Origin: CBFIDA01 sp965661085
GTDB lineage: Bacteria > Pseudomonadota > Gammaproteobacteria > Comchoanobacterales > Comchoanobacteraceae
Direction of reading: 5' to 3'
Assembly (NCBI GenBank): GCA_965661085.1
Contig: CBFIDA010000001.1
Span: forward strand, 1 to 64,000
DNA length: 64,000 bases
Positions 44,519-54,547 of the stretch are shown piece by piece. The notes beneath the pieces were generated by a model, which saw only the letters and a list, made by a program, of their open reading frames with translations, did not search any database and had not been told where the DNA came from. The translations under genes and the position numbers were made by a program. How positions within the stretch are numbered: the stretch's first letter is position 1; the number at the start of each line of letters is the position of its first letter.

Positions 44519-44546
44519 GAAAATCACGCATTTCATGGTGATTTTC
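44519..44546 (+). terminator. Hairpin between dotB and the convergent dotA cluster
   Basis: A perfect 9-bp stem GAAAATCAC/GTGATTTTC around a 10-nt loop, between converging genes. It is AT-rich and followed only by TTGC, so terminator strength is uncertain. Confidence 0.4.
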
Positions 44547-44583
44547 TTGCATTGATCGCATCGATTCAGATGATGCCATTGCA

Positions 44584-47500
44584 TCAACCCACTTGATCAT
44601 CCACACCCTTATCCTCTTCTCTCTCAATCTTAATTTCATTCGCCAAATCACCATACTGTACTTGTGAACGCGCATTGATTACATTGCTTGAATTCTTACC
44701 ACCCTCGCCAATCTGATTGACGCCGCCTTGGAAGCCACGCTTGATGGAATCAACTTTCTGGGCAATTTGTGAGTTCTCTGGTTGTCCACCAATCCATATG
44801 AGTATTTTTTCTGGGACTTTGTATGTCGTGGCAAAAGCAAACTCTGTGATCATGATGAGCACATACGCATAGCAACTCATCAAAGCCAACAATAGGGTTG
44901 TTTTGTAGCCAAGATTTTGCTTGGAAATGTTTGACAGCATGGAGGCAAGCAAGTTGGCGAATCCCAAATTCGTCAGATTCATCGCCACATAAAATACAAA
45001 AAAAGCAATGATGAAACTGATCAGTAGGACCACAGGCCTGATGAACACCCCAAGCAACAACACCACAGATTGCTGAGACTGGCCTAAAAAGTCATGGCCC
45101 TCAGGATAAGTGATGCCCATGGCAACCAAAGGGGCGGCAACCACAGCTTCAATCACTGACAATCCCCATCCGATGACGGCCAACAAAAAAACCAAAAAGG
45201 GAATCAAAGGCACCCAAACAGCAAAAATGGCCCCCAAAGTAAAAATGATGACAGAGAGTGAAGCCGCAATGGGCACGAACACCATCATGCTTTGAACATC
45301 AAACATGTAAAACATTTGCATTGAATGATAAAGCGTTTGCGTGATGACCTTTAAGAAAACCGCAAGTTTGACACCCCAATCTGGCACCATTAAAGCAAAA
45401 CCCTGCAAGAGGCCTGAAAGCCATCCCATGGTGATCATCTGTCCTCGATACTCAGACACAAGTCGCATCCCTTCATTGAGGACAGACTGCGGCAATTGAT
45501 ACCAAAAATCTGCCACAGTATTCAGCAACACTACGCCAATCGAACGCATGTTCAAAAGTGGGTTATAGTATTTTTTAATTGTGGTGTCGGTATGGACCCC
45601 ATACTTGATGGTGCCAATGGTGCCAAGCAGACCAAGTGGACCCCGCATTGGATTTTTTTGTATGACATCGGCATCCCAGGCATTTTTAAAGCAATGCGTG
45701 GCGGGCAAGCCTGTCGTACAACTCTGATTGACGGTGGCATCGGTGTGCGCAGGGTTACTGTTTTTGCTGGCCTCTGCATCATGAGACCAATGTGTACTTT
45801 GACCATCATCCCATGGGATGTCTTGTTCTTTAAAATATAAGCCTGTGAAGGCATTGAAAGACTTAATCAGCAAGACCTCCAAATTGTTTACAGCAGCATC
45901 CACCGAAACATTTTTCCGAAACCAGCATAACACGCACGCACTGCCATCACCAAAAGGTGAGTTGGCCAAACCACCTGCGTCAGAACCATCAAAAGCTTTA
46001 TAAAACAGGATCTGTAGAAGATGATAAGTGGCAACATCCAGTCGAGGATCGCCCTCTTCTTGTTCCGATGAGCCAGACTGCTCTGACGTATCATCTGTTT
46101 GTTGACTTAAAAGTTTTTGTGTGGCCACCTGATTGAAAAGACGCAGTGCAGGCAAGTAACCAAAGGAGTACGTATCGCCATCTCGATAAATTTTAAGCAA
46201 TTCGTCAGACAAATGACCTTGATCTACCGATTGCTGAAGGGATTCTCTCGCATGGGTGATGGTCAATCGTGATGTTGCCAAGCAATCTGAAGCAGCAGTG
46301 CTTGAGCCTTGACAAATCTGTGTGGGATTAGATACAGGTTGTGTGGCACCTGTCGCAGCACTAAAAGTCCAAATGGCTTTACCGGCACTGACCCACCCTT
46401 CATCACTCATTTTCTGATATGTTTGTTGGACGTGTGCAGCATGTTGGCCTTGTATTTCTGCCACACGAGCATCGAGCATGGGTTTTTTTATACCCAGAAA
46501 GTATAAGGTTGTGTAATCCAGCAAATGATTGCTTCCTGGGCATGCCTGACTGGCACCAGCTTTGCAGCCAACAATGGTATCACGTTCGGGTAAAACACGC
46601 CCTGCTTGCAACTCTTTTTGCCTGACCAAAGCACTGTCAGCAATCCAGGTAACATATTGATTGTACAATGACTTGGCCATGGCCATGCTGGTGGTCTTGG
46701 TTTCGTTTAAAAACTTTTCAGGCAATGCATAACGACCACATATCATCGGATTGGCGATGCTGCCAAAACATAGTGCATGTGCTTGGTGGCACACGGATCC
46801 ATCCATGTCATAGCGCACATCATAACCACGCAAATCAGATGTTTGGCATGGTTGTCCTGCACGGGCTTGTTTCTGACATTGAACAGTTTGGTAGTGTTTG
46901 AGCGTTGCCAAACACATGGCTGAGCTGGCAACATCCAGTGTTGAGGCAGGGCTGCCCACTTCTGAGGCTTGGGTCTGGGGTTGTGCCAAATTCTGATTGT
47001 TTAACAGAACCTTGATAAGACCATAGTCTTGATCTTGATGATAAACAATGGCACCACTGCCAAGAATGCGCTGATACCCGGTTAAGGCCTGATTCCAGAC
47101 ATGATCTGCCAATCCCACGCCATGTTGTACCACCCAGATCACCAGCATCTGAATGAATGAAAAACCTTGATTGGTGTAGGGCAATAAAACTGAAAACCCG
47201 CCAAAGACACGGAGCAATGTCAAACCATTGACTTTGCCCATGGAGGACATGCCACCATCTTGTGCAGTTCGGACCGTGCTGGCGATGACATTGTATGAAA
47301 GAATGGCACCCGCTGCCAAAATGACACCAAGATTCAATGTGCGCATCAACCATACAACCAAGGGGTTGGTGTATTGTGCATCGATGTACAGTTGTACATT
47401 TTGAAATCCAAAAATACTTTTTAAAAATTTGATGGACAAATCATGCGCGCTGGGTGAAAAAATATCCGTGGTGCTGAGCTGATCCCATGCGGGCCCAACA

Positions 47501-47607
47501 GTTTGGCCGACAAGCACATCAGCAGGGGTGGAATCGGCCAGAAGGGATGATGTCAAAAAACCAGCCAATAGGGTTGCATAAAAAAAATAATTACGATTGT
47601 TTTGCAT
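44584..47607 (-). CDS. DotA paralogue 1
   Basis: 1007 aa polytopic inner-membrane protein (Legionella DotA 1048). Signal peptide MQNNRNYFFYATLLAGFLTSSLLA, an N-terminal membrane cluster (about 75-165: LNLGVILAAGAILSYNVIAS, MLVIWVVQHGVGLADHVWNQ), and a large Cys-containing periplasmic region (about 200-700). A C-terminal cluster of helices carries the hallmark EAVVAAPLVAMGITYPEGHD at about 820-839 and KVPEKILIWIGG at about 911-922. The tail is short and charged (EIKIEREEDKG). Closer to copy 3 than to copy 2. It begins 20 bp after copy 2. Confidence 0.92.
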   Translation of the reverse strand: MQNNRNYFFYATLLAGFLTSSLLADSTPADVLVGQTVGPAWDQLSTTDIFSPSAHDLSIKFLKSIFGFQNVQLYIDAQYTNPLVVWLMRTLNLGVILAAGAILSYNVIASTVRTAQDGGMSSMGKVNGLTLLRVFGGFSVLLPYTNQGFSFIQMLVIWVVQHGVGLADHVWNQALTGYQRILGSGAIVYHQDQDYGLIKVLLNNQNLAQPQTQASEVGSPASTLDVASSAMCLATLKHYQTVQCQKQARAGQPCQTSDLRGYDVRYDMDGSVCHQAHALCFGSIANPMICGRYALPEKFLNETKTTSMAMAKSLYNQYVTWIADSALVRQKELQAGRVLPERDTIVGCKAGASQACPGSNHLLDYTTLYFLGIKKPMLDARVAEIQGQHAAHVQQTYQKMSDEGWVSAGKAIWTFSAATGATQPVSNPTQICQGSSTAASDCLATSRLTITHARESLQQSVDQGHLSDELLKIYRDGDTYSFGYLPALRLFNQVATQKLLSQQTDDTSEQSGSSEQEEGDPRLDVATYHLLQILFYKAFDGSDAGGLANSPFGDGSACVLCWFRKNVSVDAAVNNLEVLLIKSFNAFTGLYFKEQDIPWDDGQSTHWSHDAEASKNSNPAHTDATVNQSCTTGLPATHCFKNAWDADVIQKNPMRGPLGLLGTIGTIKYGVHTDTTIKKYYNPLLNMRSIGVVLLNTVADFWYQLPQSVLNEGMRLVSEYRGQMITMGWLSGLLQGFALMVPDWGVKLAVFLKVITQTLYHSMQMFYMFDVQSMMVFVPIAASLSVIIFTLGAIFAVWVPLIPFLVFLLAVIGWGLSVIEAVVAAPLVAMGITYPEGHDFLGQSQQSVVLLLGVFIRPVVLLISFIIAFFVFYVAMNLTNLGFANLLASMLSNISKQNLGYKTTLLLALMSCYAYVLIMITEFAFATTYKVPEKILIWIGGQPENSQIAQKVDSIKRGFQGGVNQIGEGGKNSSNVINARSQVQYGDLANEIKIEREEDKGVDDQVG

Positions 47608-47627
47608 CTCTCATACTCAATAAAAAA

Positions 47628-50600
47628 TCAACCAATAGACTTCTGAAATTGTCCGGCGTTACGCGACACACCAGCCAATCCGCCACCAATCAAATTATCA
47701 CGGATGCCACTCTCAACACCTAGGATTGCATGCGCCTCTCCAGCATCGACTGGTCTCAAGCCAATCCAACGTACCACAAAGGTCGGCAACAGATGTGTGA
47801 GAGCAAAAACAAAGTCGACAAGACTGTACAAAACCAGCCCATATGCGTACATCATCAAGAGCAATGACACGCTGCTGCCGAGAGATGTGGCACCATCGGC
47901 AATCACCATTTGGTTGATGAACGCCACAAACAAAACGTTCAGTAACTTCACACTGGCAATAAAAACCAAAATGGCCATCAAAAATCCAATCAAGATACAA
48001 ATGGGGCGCATCATGGCACTGGCCAACATCATACCAATTTGTTGCGCCTTACCAAGAAAATCGTGACCTTGCGGGCTTGCCACACCTGCAGCAACAATGG
48101 GTGCAGCAATGACGGCCTCAATCACACTCATCATCCAACCAATCGCAGTAAACGTAAAAATAATGAAAGGCAACATTGGAATGTAAGTTGCAAACATGAT
48201 GCCAAGCGTCATGACGACCACAACCACAGCGATCGACACCATGCTGTACAAGGTCTGAGAAACCAACACAATTGGGTAAGCCAACATGGCACTGTTGGCC
48301 AAACTAGTGAAATACGTGGAAATTAAATTTGGGAATATTGAACCAAATTTTAAGGCCTCACCAATGATCCAGAATATTGGCCCGATGATCGGTATGGCCG
48401 CCATATCTATAAAAACATCACCAATTGTATTTGTGATCCGCGCTCCCTTCCATAGGGGTGCTGCCAAGAGACTGTATTTAAGTTGATTGAAAAAAGATTT
48501 CATGAATGCAACATAATTGCTGATCCATATGTCTTGTGTCACCCGCACCAAAAAGGCATAACCTGCTGCCGTTGATGCGATGCCAAAATCACGCAAATTA
48601 GTCAGTGGGTCATGATTGATCTTGCCACCATGCACACTGGGTTCTTGAGCCAGCATTTTAAACCATGCGTCAACCATATCGACAATAAAGATACGAATGT
48701 CTTGATCAATGAACAAACTTCGAGAATGGACATCACCACCAAATCCGGCACTTTGCAATTCAGACGATGGCGTAAAAATGTTTTTCAATGGTGTAAAGAT
48801 GCTGAAGATAAATCCAAGAGGATTGTTGCTTGCGCTGCCACCATTGGGGCATTGATCATGCGTCGAGAACACCGGACTGTTGGAAATGGCGCTTGTCATG
48901 CCGGATGTGTTCGCTTGTGGTGTATTGGTCGAAGAAGTAGCAGAGGGCATTTTGGGCAGGCTGGAAGAGAAATCCAGGCTCATAGGAAGACCTGCACACC
49001 TCAGCAGCTGCATGATGTCGCGATCTCGATGTTGCTTTTCTTGTGCAACTTGTGATACGGCATCCTGATAGTTATTGGCTGACAACCCACCTTTGGGCAT
49101 CAATTGGTAAGCTGCCTGTGACATTTTTGATTTCAATTGTTGTAAGGCATTGGTGGCATCGGGTACAGGTAGACTTCGATTCGCCAAGTCATGGGTCACA
49201 TAAGCATAACTCTGACAGTTGATGTTTTGAGACAAAACATTGCATGTAGCACCTTGATCTGTAAAGGCTTTACCTGTATTCATCAGCTGCCATACCCGAC
49301 GTAGCGGATGATACCCCTCAGAAGAAATCGGATGATTCATGTAATCATACACATTGCTTGTCGTATCTTTTTGGATGGTGCCGATGTTGAAATCAGAAAA
49401 ACCCTGTAACAATGCATCTGAGCCCATGGCATTGTACCGATTGAAGAGGGTCTCCAACGTATCCGACGCAGTTGTTCCCAGAATTTGATGATAAAAAAGC
49501 CCAGCTGAAAGCCAGCCAAGCTGTGCATCAAGTGGGGCGGGCGTATTGTTTGGTTTGGCAAGCACGCCCTCACCCAACAAACGCTTGAATTCAATCTGAT
49601 TCAATGCAGTCAGGCGTTGTTGATAGATTCTCACAACCGAATTGAAAGTTGGCAGCAAGTAACAGCCGCGAACAGGCTGGACATTGCTTTTATCATCATA
49701 GATGCATTGGGACATGGCAACATCGCCATCGTGATCCAGGCGCTGCACTGCATACATCGGCAACGTCACTTGGTGCAACAATGCTTGATAATGCTGTTTA
49801 AACAGCGCCCATCTTGCTGCGATGATATTGGCTTTTTCATTTGCGGAGATCGACGTGGCATACTGATTTTCATATGCAAGTTGGCCAGAGAATGTAATGA
49901 TGGGACATGGCAGATAGTCATCACCTTCCAGGGCTGAATCGATGCGGCCTGGCTGACCATTTTGAGGGGCTGTAAAACGTATGATTTGGTCAAGGTCGGT
50001 CACGGTATTGGTATTGACAATGTCGCGGCCTTGGGCAGCCTGTTGATCTGCCATGGCCCTTGCTGCTTTGGCTTTGGCCAAAGATTGATTGTATACGTGA
50101 CACAATTGTGTGTTGATGAGCTGCGTGCTTTGCGTGGCCAAATGCCCCAAATTCTCAACAGCAGCCACTTGTGTATCGCCTTGCTTGAGCGGCTGTGCGC
50201 GCAGTGCCATGGGTAGAATTGAACCCGAATTGTTATAAATGGCAATGACCCCATCCCATGCATAATTGGCAATGCCAATTCCCTGTAATACAACATTCAA
50301 CACAAAAAGTTGCAATGCACAGAAACCACCATAGGCTGGAAGTGGCACTGCAAAAGATATTGATGTGGCAACGCGAAATATAGAAGTTGCCGCACCCGAT
50401 TTTTTGCCCATGGCTGAGCCCTGATTGGCCGTCTTGATCACATGCATGGAGGTTGTATACGTGACGATGCCCGCAATAAAAAACAACACACCAAAGTTGA
50501 AGTACTTGATCATTTCGCCAATCAGAGGCGTCAACGTATTCCCCCCGCCAAGATAGCTAAATACATTTGCCATATAATTCAACGACAAATCACTGGGGTC

Positions 50601-50759
50601 GATTGCACCCAAAAAAGTTGTTTTCAGTGCATGCAAATCGATGGCATTGTCTGTAGACGCAAAAGTCGCAGCCGGGAACAGTACAGTCAATCTATGCCAC
50701 CATTGCGTATATTGCGCATTGCAATCTTTCAAGCCTTTGATGATTTTATTTTCTTTCAA
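47628..50759 (-). CDS. DotA paralogue 2 (divergent copy)
   Basis: 1043 aa. Shares the DotA layout: N-terminal helices (MIKYFNFGVLFFIAGIVTYT; LFVLNVVLQGIGIANYAWDG), a long periplasmic region, and the C-terminal EAVIAAPIVAAGVASPQGHD (about 881-900) followed by FLGKAQQ and VVRWIGLRP. Several positions differ from copies 1 and 3 (MRPICIL against IRPxxxL; LLPTFVVRWIG against VPEKxLxWIG), and the acidic C-terminal tail is missing. The start is TTG 50759 behind GGGAGAAGAG; no ATG fits. Signal-like N-terminus to about ATFAS. Confidence 0.9.
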   Translation of the reverse strand: MKENKIIKGLKDCNAQYTQWWHRLTVLFPAATFASTDNAIDLHALKTTFLGAIDPSDLSLNYMANVFSYLGGGNTLTPLIGEMIKYFNFGVLFFIAGIVTYTTSMHVIKTANQGSAMGKKSGAATSIFRVATSISFAVPLPAYGGFCALQLFVLNVVLQGIGIANYAWDGVIAIYNNSGSILPMALRAQPLKQGDTQVAAVENLGHLATQSTQLINTQLCHVYNQSLAKAKAARAMADQQAAQGRDIVNTNTVTDLDQIIRFTAPQNGQPGRIDSALEGDDYLPCPIITFSGQLAYENQYATSISANEKANIIAARWALFKQHYQALLHQVTLPMYAVQRLDHDGDVAMSQCIYDDKSNVQPVRGCYLLPTFNSVVRIYQQRLTALNQIEFKRLLGEGVLAKPNNTPAPLDAQLGWLSAGLFYHQILGTTASDTLETLFNRYNAMGSDALLQGFSDFNIGTIQKDTTSNVYDYMNHPISSEGYHPLRRVWQLMNTGKAFTDQGATCNVLSQNINCQSYAYVTHDLANRSLPVPDATNALQQLKSKMSQAAYQLMPKGGLSANNYQDAVSQVAQEKQHRDRDIMQLLRCAGLPMSLDFSSSLPKMPSATSSTNTPQANTSGMTSAISNSPVFSTHDQCPNGGSASNNPLGFIFSIFTPLKNIFTPSSELQSAGFGGDVHSRSLFIDQDIRIFIVDMVDAWFKMLAQEPSVHGGKINHDPLTNLRDFGIASTAAGYAFLVRVTQDIWISNYVAFMKSFFNQLKYSLLAAPLWKGARITNTIGDVFIDMAAIPIIGPIFWIIGEALKFGSIFPNLISTYFTSLANSAMLAYPIVLVSQTLYSMVSIAVVVVVMTLGIMFATYIPMLPFIIFTFTAIGWMMSVIEAVIAAPIVAAGVASPQGHDFLGKAQQIGMMLASAMMRPICILIGFLMAILVFIASVKLLNVLFVAFINQMVIADGATSLGSSVSLLLMMYAYGLVLYSLVDFVFALTHLLPTFVVRWIGLRPVDAGEAHAILGVESGIRDNLIGGGLAGVSRNAGQFQKSIG

Positions 50760-50840
50760 CGACTCTTCTCCCTTTCATAGAGGCCACGTGTCCAACCGAG
50801 GCACCATCGTTTCTACGCATGAATGGCGTCGAACATCTCA

Positions 50841-53800
50841 TCACCCAGCAACATCTGGAGCCCCTTCATCGGGTTTTTCCTCGGGTTTTTCAACCGCTTT
50901 CTTGATGTCTTTACTGTTTGGCACGTCTTTTGGATCACCAATTTGTGGCCGCTGACCTGCAACCGAACCCGCACCCTGCGCAGCCTGCTGACCACTACTT
51001 TGAACGCCTTGTTTGATCTGGCCAAGTTTTTGTCCCACACCCGACTGCTCAGGCGCAGCTCCAATCCAGCGGAGCAATTTTTCCGGCACCTGGTAAATGA
51101 GACCAAACACTTGCTCTACCACCTGCATCATGATGTATGCATAGGCAACCAACATGCCTCCAATGACGACAGACCGCACGATCACTGAGTTGCCAGCAAC
51201 TTCTGTGGACAAATAATTGGCAATGGTCATGATGAAACCATAATTGACCAACTCTGCTGCAATGTACAGTAACGAGATGGCAAAAATAAAGCCAAGCAAA
51301 ATGGCAGCAGGACGTATAAAAATGCCCAATAAAAGTATCATGGCTTGTTCTGATTTACCAAGCAAATCGTGACCTTGCGGATGCGTGACGCCCAATGCGA
51401 CCAATGGTGCAGCCACCATGGCTTCAATCACAGCAATGATCCAACCAATGACTGTAAAAACATAGACCAAAAAGGGCATCAAAGGCAAATACACACCCAA
51501 GACAATACCCAAGATAAAAAACACACCTGCAATGCTGGCGCCCAGCGGCAACATCAAGCCCAAACTGTTGACATCAAACTTGTACAGCATTTGAAACACT
51601 TGGTTGAGTATGCCGCCCACGCCCATGATGGCATCACCGCCACCACCACCAACCAAACCACCAGCCACGCCACTTAAAATAGAAGCGGTCGACATCACAA
51701 TGGTATAGTCGGTCAATAGAAGCTTACTGATGCGATAAATGCCATTCGTCGTTTCAATGTAATAAGAAGCCGCACTGCTCATCATGGTCAATCCAAGATT
51801 TGCCAAATTAAAGAGTGGATCGGATTGCTTGCCTTGTGCTCTGGCGACCATGCTGCCAACAATGCCAATACCAGGCATGACACAATGCTGATTGATGGCC
51901 TCATAGGCACATTGACCTTTGGAGCTATTATTATCCTCCCAAGTTTTGTAGAGCGCTTCCTGCGTTTTTTTTGCCAAATTAAAGGCTGTTTCTTTGCATT
52001 GATGAGGTATCCCACAATTGGAGCCCTCATCCATTTTCGCAGCGTCATCAGAACCAGGACAACCAGGATTTAAAACTTGTGTGGTCACAGCATCCGAAGT
52101 GGTATGGGTACATACCTTGTTGAAATCTTGCATGAAAGAAGCAAGGCTCATCATGTTCACATATGATTGTGACACTGGTTTTATACTACAAGAAGTCTTT
52201 ACAGCATTACATGCAGCGGATTCCTTGCCACTGAGACCTGTATGACCAATTGGATTGAACCCGAGTGTCTCAGAACCTTTCTCCCAGACATCATCATTAA
52301 GCATGTGAAGCCCTGTCAATGCGCCCATCACATACCCCATCAAGACTTGTATGTTGGTCGAGGCCAGTGTCAAAGTCACATTAGAAAAGACCAATGATTT
52401 GGCTTGAAACGCCCCTGTGCCATATGCACCAGCGTAGAGAAAAGTATTGAGCACTCTAGATATGATCTGATTGAGTGGCTCAAGCAAACTGGGCTTAATG
52501 TAAATTTTCTCTGTTAATTTGTCCGTTCTTTTTTGATCGGTTGCTTGCGAATTGTCACCTGATGCATTGGCGTTGCCATCTGATGCAATGACTTGCGACA
52601 TATTATTGGCCATATTCCGAACAGTCAACATGTATTGCGCCAAACCATTGTATCTGAACATGGCGTCAATGATGGTTTTGTATGCTGTTTGAATGGAGGC
52701 ATCTTTCAGATCACTGAATTGAATCACGAATCCACTCGCAATCATCGGTTTTTCTGCCTTGAAATCAGTTATATTGATGGTCTTTTTTTGATCCAGCGCG
52801 TTCGAAGCAACCATATCATGATAATGGCTTGCTGCCGCAATCCACCCTGCATCTCTTGCAGATTTGGCCCAATCAGAGGATGAAGAGGTGGTTTTGGGGT
52901 GGTTAAGGAAAATAGGTTTGGTGAGGCCATAGTAAACCGACGCTGCTGAAAGCAAGGTGTCAGATGGACGACATGCAGTCAATTGCGTGCTGTCGGCACC
53001 GCCACAAGCAATATCAGATTGACTCAGGTCGTTGCTGAGTGCCTGTGTGTATGCATCAGAAAAAATTTGATCGACTTGGGTGAACAACTGCTCTGCCATT
53101 GCAAAAGTGCCTTGACGCAAACGTGCGTTGTGTGAAACTGAGGCATTCTCTTCGACATGTGCATAAAAATTGCCGCACACCGCTGGTGCATCCTCTGTAC
53201 CAAAACAGAACTGGCTACGGATTTGCTGTCGGCATTTTTCGGTGTTTTGTGTGCATGTTGCCGGACATGCTGCACCAACGCGCATGCCATAATTGGCCAA
53301 TTGCTGAATGACAGGACTGGTTTGAACTGGCACAGTTTGGTCGCCCCCCTGTGTTGCTGCCCTCATAGCCTGAGCAGCCCTGTCGTTTTGTTGTTGTTGA
53401 TGCGCATCTATGATGTTGTTGCGGTGCTTGACGGCCAAACACAATGCCGCATAGAAAATTTGGTTGGCGTCTGTTTGTAGTGGCTCAGTGATCGTGACTG
53501 AAATATTGTTGTTGGTGGCTTTAAGGGGCGTGCCCAAAATTGTACTGATGGCGGCGATATCGTTGTTGCTGATCGAAGTTGAGAACGCCGCCCCCCCTGT
53601 TAATTTGATCACATCGACGGCTTTGCTCCACATGGTATCCGCCAGCCCAACCCCCTGCATGACTGCCCACATGACCAGAACCTGGATCATGGAATAGCCA
53701 CTGTACATTGGAATCAGCAAAGAGACCCCCGCCACCAAACGAAAAGGCACCCATGGGTTGGCTTTGGTGCCAGCAGGCCCACCATCTTGGGATGCATTCA

Positions 53801-54107
53801 GCACCGTGGTCACCGCAGAATACGACACAAAACTACCGGCAAAAACCAATAGCCCCAGATTGAAAATTTTGAATATTTCACCAACGAATTGGCTGCTTGT
53901 GCCAGGTAAAATCGCACCGACAGCGCCAAAAATCATGGAAAGGTAGGAACGCGAAAGATCCTGTACAGCTGGCTGAAACAAGGTGTTTTCTGAAACACCC
54001 AATTGTTGTGATGCGGCTTGAACCACGTTGCCGACACCACCAACATCTGCCAACAAAACACCCGAAGCAAAACATGTGGCGATCAAAAACCAATGGCGTT
54101 TGTTCAT
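50841..54107 (-). CDS. dotA: Dot/Icm inner-membrane channel protein DotA (paralogue 3)
   Basis: 1088 aa. Signal peptide MNKRHWFLIATCFASGVLLA; N-terminal helices with GLLVFAGSFVSYSAVTTVLN and QVLVMWAVMQGVGLADTMWS; a large periplasmic region with many Cys (for example CPATCTQNTEKCRQQ); C-terminal helices with EAMVAAPLVALGVTHPQGHD at about 895-914; and a Gly/Gln-rich, then acidic Pro-rich tail (EKPEEKPDEGAP). DotA is related to TraY of IncI plasmids and is essential for secretion in Legionella. ATG 54107 overlaps the icmV stop (ATGA). As icmV-dotA adjacency is ancestral, this copy is probably the orthologue. Confidence 0.95.
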   Translation of the reverse strand: MNKRHWFLIATCFASGVLLADVGGVGNVVQAASQQLGVSENTLFQPAVQDLSRSYLSMIFGAVGAILPGTSSQFVGEIFKIFNLGLLVFAGSFVSYSAVTTVLNASQDGGPAGTKANPWVPFRLVAGVSLLIPMYSGYSMIQVLVMWAVMQGVGLADTMWSKAVDVIKLTGGAAFSTSISNNDIAAISTILGTPLKATNNNISVTITEPLQTDANQIFYAALCLAVKHRNNIIDAHQQQQNDRAAQAMRAATQGGDQTVPVQTSPVIQQLANYGMRVGAACPATCTQNTEKCRQQIRSQFCFGTEDAPAVCGNFYAHVEENASVSHNARLRQGTFAMAEQLFTQVDQIFSDAYTQALSNDLSQSDIACGGADSTQLTACRPSDTLLSAASVYYGLTKPIFLNHPKTTSSSSDWAKSARDAGWIAAASHYHDMVASNALDQKKTINITDFKAEKPMIASGFVIQFSDLKDASIQTAYKTIIDAMFRYNGLAQYMLTVRNMANNMSQVIASDGNANASGDNSQATDQKRTDKLTEKIYIKPSLLEPLNQIISRVLNTFLYAGAYGTGAFQAKSLVFSNVTLTLASTNIQVLMGYVMGALTGLHMLNDDVWEKGSETLGFNPIGHTGLSGKESAACNAVKTSCSIKPVSQSYVNMMSLASFMQDFNKVCTHTTSDAVTTQVLNPGCPGSDDAAKMDEGSNCGIPHQCKETAFNLAKKTQEALYKTWEDNNSSKGQCAYEAINQHCVMPGIGIVGSMVARAQGKQSDPLFNLANLGLTMMSSAASYYIETTNGIYRISKLLLTDYTIVMSTASILSGVAGGLVGGGGGDAIMGVGGILNQVFQMLYKFDVNSLGLMLPLGASIAGVFFILGIVLGVYLPLMPFLVYVFTVIGWIIAVIEAMVAAPLVALGVTHPQGHDLLGKSEQAMILLLGIFIRPAAILLGFIFAISLLYIAAELVNYGFIMTIANYLSTEVAGNSVIVRSVVIGGMLVAYAYIMMQVVEQVFGLIYQVPEKLLRWIGAAPEQSGVGQKLGQIKQGVQSSGQQAAQGAGSVAGQRPQIGDPKDVPNSKDIKKAVEKPEEKPDEGAPDVAG

Positions 54108-54547
54108 AAATCACTCCCTATGGTGGTCAACAACCATTCTTTGAAGGTGAACCCCAAACGTTTGTGTTTCAATTGTGTGTACCAAAAATGTTCCCGAAAA
54201 CAAAAGGCCAGCAAAACACTCAAGACTGGCAAGCACATGAATGCGGACAGAAAATGACGCATCCATAGCAAATGGATGGCATACAGCAAGACACACAAGG
54301 CAAGGATGCTGTAAACCAAAGCAAGCATGAAAAATTGTTTTTTCCTGGCAGCGACATCTTCTGGCGACAGATTCAAGCGCGCCATGGCCTCCTCAAATGT
54401 TTCTTCAAACTCGGGTTCTGCAACGGTCATCATGGTGTTGACCATGGCTTTCAAGCTACGCGCATTGTGCTTCAGGTCGGCAACCCCCATCCAACGTGTA
54501 AAATTGAAACGAGAACGAATGAATCCTTTGGATTTGTTGGTGGCCAT
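54104..54547 (-). CDS. icmV: Dot/Icm inner-membrane protein IcmV
   Basis: 147 aa (Legionella 151). A basic N-terminus (KGFIRSRFNFTRWMGVADLK) precedes a helical acidic stretch (EFEETFEEAMARLNLSPEDV), two closely spaced helices (about 71-117: FFMLALVYSILALCVLLYAI; LSAFMCLPVLSVLLAF) and the FREHFWYTQLKHKRLGFTFK-EW tail that marks IcmV and TraX-like proteins. Head of the icmV-dotA3-dotA2-dotA1 operon. icmW-icmX, beside icmV in Legionella, are not here. Confidence 0.94.
   Translation of the reverse strand: MATNKSKGFIRSRFNFTRWMGVADLKHNARSLKAMVNTMMTVAEPEFEETFEEAMARLNLSPEDVAARKKQFFMLALVYSILALCVLLYAIHLLWMRHFLSAFMCLPVLSVLLAFCFREHFWYTQLKHKRLGFTFKEWLLTTIGSDL

Noticed and set aside
21870..54547. Integrated IncI-type conjugative element instead of an effector secretion system
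   Set aside because: No relaxase, pilin, primase or replication genes are present, while IcmS, IcmQ, IcmT and DotN-type components typical of Dot/Icm are.
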